In this document: in pieces, positions 1 to 6,417 of the stretch
Layout: each line of letters opens with the position of its first letter
Numbering within the stretch: position 1 is the stretch's first letter
NCBI GenBank assembly: GCA_947594335.1
Contig: CANQEC010000061.1
Span: 1-11,364, forward strand
Direction: 5' to 3'
Origin: an uncultured Lachnospiraceae bacterium
GTDB lineage: Bacteria; Bacillota; Clostridia; Lachnospirales; Lachnospiraceae
DNA length: 11,364 nt
Notes under the pieces: model-generated
Databases searched by the model: none
The model's input: the letters and a program-made list of their open reading frames with translations, nothing else
What the model was told of the DNA's origin: nothing
Made by a program: the position numbers and the translations under genes

Positions 1-1
1 C

Positions 2-1441
2 AAGGAGCCGGATATTGATTTGAATTTTTCCGGCGAGTACCAGAGCAAGGCGCATAAATATACGGAAGTGATCTTCGGCGCGGGACAGACGTTCCGCGCG
101 GGAACGATCGGTACGCTTGCGGACAAGACAGCGTTCGGCTATGTGCGGACTTATTTTGAGGAGCACGGCATTCACAAGAGGAACAACGAGATTAACCGGA
201 TTGTGCAGGGCTGTGTGGGCGTGCGGCGGACGACCGGACAGCATCCGGGAGGAATCATCGTCCGGCCGATCGGGGAGGAGATCTACTCGTTCACGCCGGT
301 GCAGCATCCGGCGAACGACGCGGAGACGGATATCGTGACGACGCATTTTGATTACCACTCGATCGACCACAACCTGCTCAAGCTCGACATTCTCGGACAC
401 GATGATCCGACGATGATCCGCATGCTTGAGGATCTGACCGGGATCGACGCGAAAAAAATTCCGCTCGACGATCCGTCCGTCATGTCGCTGTTTGCAGGTA
501 CGGAGGCGCTCGGGATCACCCCGGAGGATATCGGAGGCTGCAAACTGGGGGCGCTCGGCATTCCGGAGTTTGGGACGGAGTTCGCGATTCAGATGCTGAT
601 CGATACGAAACCGAAATATTTCTCTGATCTGGTGCGGATCGCGGGGCTTTCGCACGGCACGGACGTGTGGCTGGGAAATGCGCAGACGCTGATCGAGGAA
701 GGGAAGGCGACCATCTCGACCGCAATCTGCACGCGCGACGACATCATGCTCTATCTGATCGGAAAGGGGCTGGACAGCGAGCTTTCCTTTACGATCATGG
801 AGAGCGTGCGCAAGGGCAAGGGCCTGAAGCCGGAATGGGAAACCGAGATGACAGCCCACGGAGTCCCGGACTGGTATATCTGGTCCTGCAAGAAGATTAA
901 ATACATGTTTCCGAAGGCTCACGCCGCCGCCTATGTCATGATGGCCTACCGGATTGCCTACTGCAAGATTTTTTACCCGCTGGCCTATTACGCGGCGTAT
1001 TTCAGTATCCGCGCGTCGGCGTTCGACTATGAGCTGATGTGTCTGGGCCGCGACAGGCTCCTGTATCATATGAGTGACTATGAGAAGCGCCAGGATACCC
1101 TCACAAAAAAAGAGCAGGACACATACAAGGATATGAAGGTTGTCCGGGAGATGTACGCGCGCGGATTTGAATTTCTGCCGCTCGATATTTACAAATCGGA
1201 AGCCACAAGATTCCAGATCGTGGACGGGAAACTGCTCCCGGCGCTCTCCACAATCGAAGGGCTGGGCGACAAGGCGGCAGTGGCGATCGTGGACGCGGTG
1301 AAGGACGGCCCGTTCCTGTCGAAAGATGATTTCAGAAACAGGACGAAAGTCAGCAAGACAATTATTGATCTGATGACGGATCTTGGAATTCTGGAGGGAC
1401 TGCCGGAAACCAATCAGCTGTCGCTGTTTGATTTTCAGTAA
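2..1441 (+). CDS. polC: DNA polymerase III alpha subunit, PolC type (3' part only)
   Basis: This is the replicative DNA polymerase of low-GC Gram-positives. The reading frame is open from the window edge, so the start and the OB, PHP and proofreading exonuclease regions lie upstream; about 479 C-terminal residues of a protein usually near 1,450 aa are present. The frame opens in the polymerase active site: PDIDLNF (nt 8-28) carries the metal-binding D-x-D pair, with the Asn of PolC enzymes where DnaE has Asp. A further conserved LKLDILGHDDPT block follows, then FPKAHAAAYV (from nt 908), a family signature of the palm/fingers. A helix-hairpin-helix-like segment (STIEGLGDKAA) lies near the C-terminus. 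The protein ends in QLSLF (nt 1415-1429), the beta-clamp binding motif, so the 3' end is genuine and intact. yqeG follows 17 nt downstream, probably cotranscribed. Confidence 0.97.
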   Translation, partial: KEPDIDLNFSGEYQSKAHKYTEVIFGAGQTFRAGTIGTLADKTAFGYVRTYFEEHGIHKRNNEINRIVQGCVGVRRTTGQHPGGIIVRPIGEEIYSFTPVQHPANDAETDIVTTHFDYHSIDHNLLKLDILGHDDPTMIRMLEDLTGIDAKKIPLDDPSVMSLFAGTEALGITPEDIGGCKLGALGIPEFGTEFAIQMLIDTKPKYFSDLVRIAGLSHGTDVWLGNAQTLIEEGKATISTAICTRDDIMLYLIGKGLDSELSFTIMESVRKGKGLKPEWETEMTAHGVPDWYIWSCKKIKYMFPKAHAAAYVMMAYRIAYCKIFYPLAYYAAYFSIRASAFDYELMCLGRDRLLYHMSDYEKRQDTLTKKEQDTYKDMKVVREMYARGFEFLPLDIYKSEATRFQIVDGKLLPALSTIEGLGDKAAVAIVDAVKDGPFLSKDDFRNRTKVSKTIIDLMTDLGILEGLPETNQLSLFDFQ

Positions 1442-1458
1442 GTAAGGGGGACAGACAA

Positions 1459-1968
1459 ATGTTTCGGAAATTTTATCCGAAGGAATACGTGGATTCGACA
1501 TACGTGATAGATTTTGAGGATCTCTACCAAAAAGGGTACAGAGGGATCATTTTTGATATTGACAATACGCTGGTGCCGCACGGAGCTCCGGCGGACGACC
1601 GGGCGCGAGCGCTGTTTGCGCGGCTGAAAAAAATCGGATTCGCATGCTGCCTGATCTCAAACAACCAAAGGCCGCGTGTGGAGATGTTCAACCGGGACAT
1701 TCAGGTACATTTTATTGAGAACGCGCATAAACCTTCCAGGAAGAGCTATATCCGGGCGATGGAGCAGATGGGGACGGATGTCTCGAACACGCTGTTTGTC
1801 GGGGATCAGCTTTTCACGGATGTGTACGGGGCGAACCGGGCGGGGATCTATTCGATCCTGGTAAAGCCGATCCATCCGAAGGAGGAGATTCAGATCGTGC
1901 TTAAAAGGTATCTGGAGCGGATCGTGCTGTATTTTTATAAGAAAAGAAAGACGGCGGCAGACCGCTGA
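1459..1968 (+). CDS. yqeG: YqeG family HAD-IIIA phosphatase
   Basis: This is a 169-aa cytoplasmic HAD-superfamily hydrolase, the usual length for the YqeG/HAD-IIIA family. Motif I is FDIDNTLVPHG, with nucleophile D33 and acid/base D35. Motif II is LISNN (S67). The basic HKPSRK stretch (K91-K95) supplies the motif III lysine, and motif IV is GDQLFTDVYGANRAG (D116, D121). The C-terminal ILVKPIHPKEE is typical of YqeG, and the end is a basic tail (KKRK). An AGGGGG Shine-Dalgarno lies upstream of the ATG. The gene sits 17 nt after polC on the same strand, and the hairpin at 1975-2035 follows it. YqeG homologues are phosphatases of poorly defined substrate. Family assignment is secure; the physiological role is not known from the sequence. 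Confidence 0.93.
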   Translation: MFRKFYPKEYVDSTYVIDFEDLYQKGYRGIIFDIDNTLVPHGAPADDRARALFARLKKIGFACCLISNNQRPRVEMFNRDIQVHFIENAHKPSRKSYIRAMEQMGTDVSNTLFVGDQLFTDVYGANRAGIYSILVKPIHPKEEIQIVLKRYLERIVLYFYKKRKTAADR

Positions 1969-1974
1969 TAGCAA

Positions 1975-2035
1975 AGGGGCTGTCGGAAAATACCGGTGCG
2001 GTAAAGCTTTCGGCCGATATTTTCCGGCAGCCTCT
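1975..2035 (+). terminator. Long hairpin between convergent yqeG and pyrC
   Basis: Nearly perfect inverted repeat. GGCTGTCGGAAAATA (1978-1992) pairs with TATTTTCCGGCAGCC (2018-2032) with one G-T wobble, and can extend to an 18-bp stem (1975-2035) with a further wobble. It starts 6 nt after the yqeG stop. The 3' side is only mildly T-rich (CTCTGTCTA), so it is not a textbook intrinsic terminator. It could serve both strands, or be a dispersed palindromic element. Confidence 0.6.
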
Positions 2036-2064
2036 GTCTATGCGCAGGCCCGTGTGAGGAGAAT

Positions 2065-2171
2065 TGCTGCTGGCGCAGCATCTGGGCCGCGCAGCGAGCA
2101 GGAGGAAAAGCCGCCTCCCACTCGCTTGAGAAATGGATTAGGTACCTGCCGTCCCTGACAGAACCGGCAGG
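2065..2171. repeat. Three further hairpins in the yqeG-pyrC gap
   Basis: Three separate inverted repeats follow one another. TGCTGC/GCAGCA has a 4-nt loop (2065-2080). GCGAG-CA-GGAGG pairs with CCTCC-CA-CTCGC with a symmetric CA/CA internal loop (2094-2125). CCTGCCG/CGGCAGG has a 13-nt loop (2145-2171). None is followed by a clear T-run on either strand. The last one lies just beyond the pyrC stop and may act in its termination. No ORF is visible here. Confidence 0.5.
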
Positions 2172-2199
2172 CGCGCTTTGAGATCGGGCAGATGGCCGT

Positions 2200-3432
2200 T
2201 CAGACGGACGCGAACGCGATCTTTCCCCGGCAGATCGTATATTTTACGGTTCCGTAAAGGTTCATTCCCGTGAACGGGGTATTGGCTGCTTTTGAATGGT
2301 AAGTCTTCGGACAGAACGGCTCGTCCGGATTAAAGATCACAAGGTCGGCCGGCGCGCCCGTTTTGATCTTCCCGTACGGCAGATGGTACAGTCTGGCCGG
2401 ATTCAGCGACATTTTCTGAATAAGCTGCGGCAGCGTCAGATGACCAGGACGGATCAGGCTGGTAATGCCAAGCGCGAGGGAGGTTTCGAGGCCGATGATG
2501 CCGCTCGGGGCTTTTTCAAAGGGACGCGCTTTTTCTTCTGCGCTGTGCGGCGCGTGGTCGGTCACGATCAGGTCGATCGTTCCGTCCATAAGGCCCTCGA
2601 TGACGGCCTGCCGGTCCGCTTCGGTTCGCAGCGGCGGATTCATTTTGGCGAGCGTGCCGTGCTCCTTCAGTGCCTCTTCCGTCAGGGTGAAATGGTGCGG
2701 GGTGGCCTCGGCCCAGATGTGCGCGCCGAGCGCTTTGGCCGTGCGGACCAGGGCGACAGAATTGCGGGAGCTGATATGCTGGATGCTGACTGTCGCGCCG
2801 GTGTGAAGCGCCAGCATGCAGTCGCGGGCCACGAGAAGATCCTCCGCCACGTTCGGGGCGGTGGCGTTCGCGCCGCTCTGGCTGATGAATCCCGGGTGCT
2901 CCTCATGGAAGGAGAGAGGAAGCTCCAGTTCTTTAGCTTTTTCCATGGCGCGGGCGGCGAGCTGCTCGTCCATCAGCGGAATCCCGTCGTCCGTAAATCC
3001 GCAGGCGCCGGCATCCGTGAGCGCTTTAAAATCAGTCAGTTCTTTTCCCTCGAGGTTCCGTGTGATGGCCGCGGCCTGGAGGATGCGTATTTTTTCATGG
3101 GAGGCCCTTGCAAGGATATCACGGAGAATTTCCGGGGTATCGACGACAGGTTTGGTGTTCGCCATACACACGACTGTCGTAAAGCCGCCCGCGGCGGCAG
3201 CTTCGGCTCCCGTGTGCAGATCCTCTTTGTAGGTCAGCCCGGGATCCCGAAAATGTACATGGACGTCGATCAGTCCGGGCGCGACGCAGCATCCCGCGGC
3301 GTTGATCACTTCCTCGCCGGCGCGCGCGCGCAGCACCCCGATTTCCTGGATGACGCCGTTTTCTATCCGCAGATCAGCTGCAAGTTCTGTAAGATCGTCC
3401 GGTAGCAGGACGGTTCCGTTTTGTATCAGCAT
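2200..3432 (-). CDS. pyrC: Dihydroorotase (class I)
   Basis: Interconverts N-carbamoyl-aspartate and dihydroorotate, the third step of de novo pyrimidine synthesis, in the cytoplasm. The 410-aa product has the amidohydrolase TIM-barrel order of metal ligands: DVHVHFRDPG (H58, H60), TDDGIP (D148), FHEEH (H176), QHISS (H219) and the catalytic TDHAPH (D292). The C-terminal GAPADLVIF belongs to the small beta domain. I chose the ATG at 3432 because it gives the family's MLIQNG-type N-terminus and has an AGAAAGGAA Shine-Dalgarno 9 nt upstream. The frame stays open 23 codons further, but that stretch overlaps the structured leader. The gene stands alone on the minus strand, convergent with yqeG and divergent from efp, with its own promoter and no other pyr genes nearby. 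Confidence 0.96.
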   Translation of the reverse strand: MLIQNGTVLLPDDLTELAADLRIENGVIQEIGVLRARAGEEVINAAGCCVAPGLIDVHVHFRDPGLTYKEDLHTGAEAAAAGGFTTVVCMANTKPVVDTPEILRDILARASHEKIRILQAAAITRNLEGKELTDFKALTDAGACGFTDDGIPLMDEQLAARAMEKAKELELPLSFHEEHPGFISQSGANATAPNVAEDLLVARDCMLALHTGATVSIQHISSRNSVALVRTAKALGAHIWAEATPHHFTLTEEALKEHGTLAKMNPPLRTEADRQAVIEGLMDGTIDLIVTDHAPHSAEEKARPFEKAPSGIIGLETSLALGITSLIRPGHLTLPQLIQKMSLNPARLYHLPYGKIKTGAPADLVIFNPDEPFCPKTYHSKAANTPFTGMNLYGTVKYTICRGKIAFASV

Positions 3433-3441
3433 AAGAGTGAG

Positions 3442-3556
3442 TTCCTTTCTGTATACCCTGTGAAACAGCGAAGCTGTTCCCCGCCCCGCAGCGGCATGCA
3501 TTGCTGATCCCTGTGGGTATGCTTTTTTGAGGCGGATCAGGGGTCTGCCGCTGTCT
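3442..3556 (-). promoter_or_regulatory. Structured 5' leader of pyrC (candidate cis-regulatory RNA)
   Basis: Read on the minus strand, the transcript begins almost directly with an outer stem, CAGCGGCA/TGCCGCTG (plus-strand 3546-3553 with 3489-3496, 8 bp perfect). It encloses an inner stem CTGATCC/GGATCAG (3534-3540 with 3504-3510). A third hairpin, with arms 3473-3480 and 3462-3469 and a 3-nt loop, follows. AUACCC in the inner loop (3515-3520) is complementary to GGGUAU (3453-3458), which lies two nt from the start of the Shine-Dalgarno (3442-3450). I see no PyrR-type binding motif and no terminator T-run before the start codon. Function is inferred from geometry only. Confidence 0.45.
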
Positions 3557-3562
3557 GTTTTT

Positions 3563-3592
3563 ATTGTATGTTTAAAATTACCGCCATGTCAA
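3563..3592 (-). promoter_or_regulatory. pyrC promoter
   Basis: On the minus strand, a consensus -35 TTGACA (plus-strand 3587-3592) and a -10 TACAAT (3563-3568) are separated by 18 nt. This predicts transcription starting near 3556 and a leader of about 124 nt before the pyrC ATG. Confidence 0.75.
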
Positions 3593-3622
3593 TTTATAAT
3601 TTTCCAATCCTGTAAAAAACAG

Positions 3623-3651
3623 TTGAAAAATCCCTGCGGATACGGTAAAAT
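3623..3651 (+). promoter_or_regulatory. efp promoter
   Basis: TTGAAA (3623-3628), a 17-nt spacer and TAAAAT (3646-3651) give a good sigma-A-type promoter. Its predicted start is near 3658, about 60 nt before the efp ATG. It is divergent from, and about 30 bp away from, the pyrC promoter. Confidence 0.7.
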
Positions 3652-3716
3652 AACAAAGATTGATATGTTTCGAGAAATTAAATCCTGATTCGGATAATTT
3701 AAGGAGGAATACCAAC

Positions 3717-4274
3717 ATGATTTCAGCAGGCGATTTTAGGAACGGTATTACACTGGAAATGGACAACAACATCTACCAGATTATCGAATTTCAGCATGTA
3801 AAACCGGGAAAAGGTGCTGCATTTGTCAGAACAAAGTTAAAAAACATCATCAGCGGCGGCGTGGTTGAGAAGTCCTTCCGTCCTACGGAAAAATTCCCGA
3901 CAGCCCGTATCGACCGTACAGAGATGCAGTATCTCTATTCAGACGGCGATCTCTATCATTTTATGAATACGGAAACTTATGATCAGATTGCATTGAATCA
4001 GGACGCGATCGGGGATTCCCTGAAGTTCGTGAAAGAAAATGAGATGGTAAAGATCTGCTCCCACAATGGAAATGTGTTCGCAATCGAACCGCCTCTTTTT
4101 GTGGAACTTGAAGTGACAGATACAGAACCGGGATTCAAAGGTGATACGGCGACAGGAGCAACGAAGCCCGCTACGGTAGAGACAGGCGCTGTTGTATATG
4201 TGCCGCTGTTTGTGGAGCAGGGTGACGTGCTGAAGATCGATACGAGGACAGGAGAATATCTGTCAAGAGTATAA
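3717..4274 (+). CDS. efp: Translation elongation factor P
   Basis: EF-P binds the ribosomal E-site region and relieves stalling at polyproline stretches. The 185-aa product has the usual length and three-domain layout: an N-terminal KOW-like domain (about 1-60), then two OB-fold domains. The HVKPGKGAAFVR loop presents K32, the position that is lysine-modified in Bacillus-type EF-P. The C-terminal signature GDVLKIDTRTGEYLSRV is complete. The ATG at 3717 follows an AAGGAGG Shine-Dalgarno; an upstream in-frame ATG at 3660 is not supported by the family N-terminus (MISAGDFRNG). Its own promoter lies upstream and a strong terminator follows. No EF-P modification gene is in this window, so the modification state cannot be inferred. 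Confidence 0.97.
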   Translation: MISAGDFRNGITLEMDNNIYQIIEFQHVKPGKGAAFVRTKLKNIISGGVVEKSFRPTEKFPTARIDRTEMQYLYSDGDLYHFMNTETYDQIALNQDAIGDSLKFVKENEMVKICSHNGNVFAIEPPLFVELEVTDTEPGFKGDTATGATKPATVETGAVVYVPLFVEQGDVLKIDTRTGEYLSRV

Positions 4275-4311
4275 TGGTATTTGGAATGCAAAATACGGAT
4301 ATGTGTGGATG

Positions 4312-4346
4312 AATGCCGGAGCAAAAGTTCCGGCATTTTTTCTTTT
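4312..4346 (+). terminator. efp intrinsic terminator
   Basis: AATGCCGGA (4312-4320) and TCCGGCATT (4329-4337) form a perfect 9-bp stem around an 8-nt loop, followed by TTTTCTTTT (4338-4346). This is a textbook Rho-independent terminator. Its T-tract runs directly into the ribosome binding site of the next gene, with no room for a promoter between them. Confidence 0.9.
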
Positions 4347-4355
4347 GGAGGGAGA

Positions 4356-4643
4356 ATGAACAGAATGAAAAAGATAGACAGCAAAATACCCGGAGTCCTC
4401 CCGACGCCGGAGGAACTGGAAGAGATGTCAAACGTGGATGTGCGGGAGGTGGACAGCGATTCCCTGGTGGATATCCGTGACGTACACATCGATCCGGCTC
4501 TACCCGTAAAGGAGCGTGTCCTGGACTATGTGCGGCAGATCAGGAATCCTTACTGTTACCGCTGCGGGAATACCGTGGTGAAGATCAGTTTCGCGGGAAA
4601 AAAGACTCTGGAAGACTGCCTCGCTGACGCGATGGAGACTTAA
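4356..4643 (+). CDS. Small DUF6870-like protein
   Basis: A 95-aa acidic, soluble protein without signal peptide or membrane segment. From memory its core (MSNVDVREVDSDSLVDIRDVHID ... NPYCYRCGNTVVKISF ... TLEDCL) resembles the small DUF6870 family found in clostridial accessory regions. The only obvious motif is a CYRC cysteine pair (C-x2-C), too little for a complete zinc site unless the protein dimerises. I chose the ATG at 4356, preceded by GGAGG at 4349-4353, although the frame is open upstream through the efp terminator. The gene lies between efp and the recombinase run, on the same strand. No promoter is visible between the terminator and this start, so it depends on read-through, or on a promoter I cannot recognise. 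Function unknown; family assignment moderate. Confidence 0.7.
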   Translation: MNRMKKIDSKIPGVLPTPEELEEMSNVDVREVDSDSLVDIRDVHIDPALPVKERVLDYVRQIRNPYCYRCGNTVVKISFAGKKTLEDCLADAMET

Positions 4644-4719
4644 GTCCGGTAACGCAAAAGGTCAGAACGGCGGGGCTTTTGTTCTGCCTGTTAAATACCG
4701 GTTTCCCCTCCTGGCGGGT

Positions 4720-4736
4720 GTCCGGACAGTCTGGAC
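4720..4736. promoter_or_regulatory. 17-bp dyad upstream of recombinase 1
   Basis: GTCCGGACAGTCTGGAC is an imperfect palindrome (7 of 8 arm positions) centred on A4728. It ends 25 nt before the first possible start of recombinase 1. Because each arm is itself nearly palindromic, the two arms are also direct repeats. It could be an operator or part of a recombinase site; nothing in the sequence decides between these. Confidence 0.35.
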
Positions 4737-4761
4737 GCAAAGAAGGAGGGGAACATATAAA

Positions 4762-6417
4762 ATGAGCGGGAAACGCACCCGCGGAAAGGAGCTGCATATG
4801 GCAGAATACAGGGCTGCGGCATATCTGCGGCTTTCCCAGGAGGATGGGGATAAGACCGAGAGCGACAGCATCGGCAGCCAGAGGTCGCTGATCGAGGAGT
4901 ATATCCGAAATAAGCCCGGCATCACGCTGGCCGCAGAGTATGTGGACGACGGGTACAGCGGGGCCAGCTATGACAGACCAGGTTTCCAGCAGATGATCAA
5001 GGACATCCAGAACAAAAAGATCAGCTGCGTGGTGGTCAAGGACCTGTCCCGCCTGGGCAGGAACTATATCGAGACGGGAAAGTACATCGAGAAGATATTC
5101 CCGTTCCTTGGCGTGCGCTTCATTGCCGTCAACGACAGCTATGACAGCGCCGATACGCAGGATGAGTCCTCGCAGATCATTGTTCCCTTTAAGAATCTGA
5201 TCAATGACGCTTACTGCCGTGACATCTCCATGAAGGTAAGAAGCCAGCTGGATGTAAAAAGGAAAAACGGGCAGTTCATCGGCAGCTTTGCCCCATACGG
5301 TTACAGGAAAGATCCGGCAGACAACAACCGGCTCCTGATAGACGAATACGCGGCGGGCATCGTAAAACAGATTTTCCAGATGAAGCTGGAGGGAAAGAAC
5401 CAGAAACACATCGCGGACACACTGAACGAATCCGGTGTCCTTTGTCCTGCGGAATATAAGAGAAAGCAGGGGATACAATGCTACGGGTTCGCGGCCTCTG
5501 ATTCCCCCAGATGGTGCGCTGGAACAGTCACCAGAGTGCTGCAGAATGAGGTTTATACAGGAACAATGGTGCAGGGGAAGCGAAAGAAGATAAACTACAA
5601 GGTCGACAGGTTCTGGGATATGCCGCCCGAGGAATGGTTTCGGGTGGAAGGAACGCATGAGGCGGTGATCTCGAGAGAAATGTTCGAAGATGTGCAGAGA
5701 CTCCTGTCCATGGATACCAGGACAGCACCTGGTAAAGACACGGTCTATCTGTTTTCCGGGATCGTCGAGTGCGGCGGCTGCGGCGGGAGCATGTGCAGGA
5801 GGACAAGCGGACCTCCGCACAGGCACACCTATTATCTGACCTGCGGCACGCACAGGAATACCGGTACGTGTTCCTCCCATCTTATCAATGTAAAGAAGCT
5901 GGAGAAGCTTGTGCTGGAAGCCATCCAAAGACAGTCTGAAATGCTGATTGAGGCGGAGCGGCTGATAGGAAGAATGGACAGCGCATCAATGATGCAGATA
6001 CGGGCAGATGCGTTAGAGCGGCAGATCGTGGAATTGGAGCAGGAGGCAGAGAGATATCGGAACCTCAAAACCCAGACGTATGTGGATTTCCGGGAAGGGA
6101 TCATCAGCCAGGAGGAATATGTGTCGCTCAGTAAACGCTTTTCCGACAAGATCGAAATGGCAAAAGAGGAGCGGGAAGGACTTGTGAAAAAGCGAGACAG
6201 ATTCTTCAGGGAGGGTGCAGTTCCCTGCCCCTGGATGGAGGAATTCCGGAAATATGGGAGGATCCAGCAGCTGGACAGGCAGATTTTAACCGCACTGGTG
6301 GAGAAAATCGTGATTTACTCAAAAAATGAGATCCATGTGATATTCCGGTATGGGGATGAGATAAAAGCCATATTGGAACTGGCCGGGGTCGATAAAGAGG
6401 GAGAAGCGATGGTATGA
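4762..6417 (+). CDS. Large serine recombinase 1
   Basis: A site-specific DNA integrase/excisionase of the large serine recombinase family, 551 aa. The resolvase-like catalytic domain (about 17-165) contains YLRLS (nucleophile S25), VDDGYSG, DRPGF (R72) and DLSRLGRN (R97, R100). The recombinase DNA-binding domain (about 175-320) starts at APYGYR. A zinc ribbon follows (C337, C340, C361, C370), then a coiled coil (about 375-480), the arm that controls synapsis in this family, and a C-terminal beta segment. All catalytic motifs are present, so it is probably active. Two starts are possible: ATG 4762, with GGAGGGG about 10 nt upstream, and ATG 4798, with AAAGGAG 6 nt upstream, which would trim 12 residues. 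Its stop overlaps the next start as ATGA. Confidence 0.93.
   Translation: MSGKRTRGKELHMAEYRAAAYLRLSQEDGDKTESDSIGSQRSLIEEYIRNKPGITLAAEYVDDGYSGASYDRPGFQQMIKDIQNKKISCVVVKDLSRLGRNYIETGKYIEKIFPFLGVRFIAVNDSYDSADTQDESSQIIVPFKNLINDAYCRDISMKVRSQLDVKRKNGQFIGSFAPYGYRKDPADNNRLLIDEYAAGIVKQIFQMKLEGKNQKHIADTLNESGVLCPAEYKRKQGIQCYGFAASDSPRWCAGTVTRVLQNEVYTGTMVQGKRKKINYKVDRFWDMPPEEWFRVEGTHEAVISREMFEDVQRLLSMDTRTAPGKDTVYLFSGIVECGGCGGSMCRRTSGPPHRHTYYLTCGTHRNTGTCSSHLINVKKLEKLVLEAIQRQSEMLIEAERLIGRMDSASMMQIRADALERQIVELEQEAERYRNLKTQTYVDFREGIISQEEYVSLSKRFSDKIEMAKEEREGLVKKRDRFFREGAVPCPWMEEFRKYGRIQQLDRQILTALVEKIVIYSKNEIHVIFRYGDEIKAILELAGVDKEGEAMV

Noticed and set aside
2296..3405. 369-codon plus-strand open frame opposite pyrC
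   Set aside because: Arg/Gly/Phe-rich translation without motifs, fully inside a convincing dihydroorotase. The length comes from GC-biased third positions.
3433..3501. 23-residue N-terminal extension of pyrC
   Set aside because: The extension has no counterpart in the family and no good ribosome site, and it would run through the leader hairpins. The ATG at 3432 has a good Shine-Dalgarno.
3655..3666. AAAGATTGATAT repeated at 11321-11332 as possible element-flanking direct repeats
   Set aside because: Only 12 bp, AT-rich, partly in promoter sequence, and it would place core gene efp inside the element. Several such matches are expected by chance in a window this long.
4585..5928. 447-codon open frame on the minus strand opposite recombinase 1
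   Set aside because: It lies wholly antisense to a gene with clear catalytic motifs, and its translation is low-complexity and rich in Pro, His and Arg with no recognisable domain. It is a codon-bias shadow.
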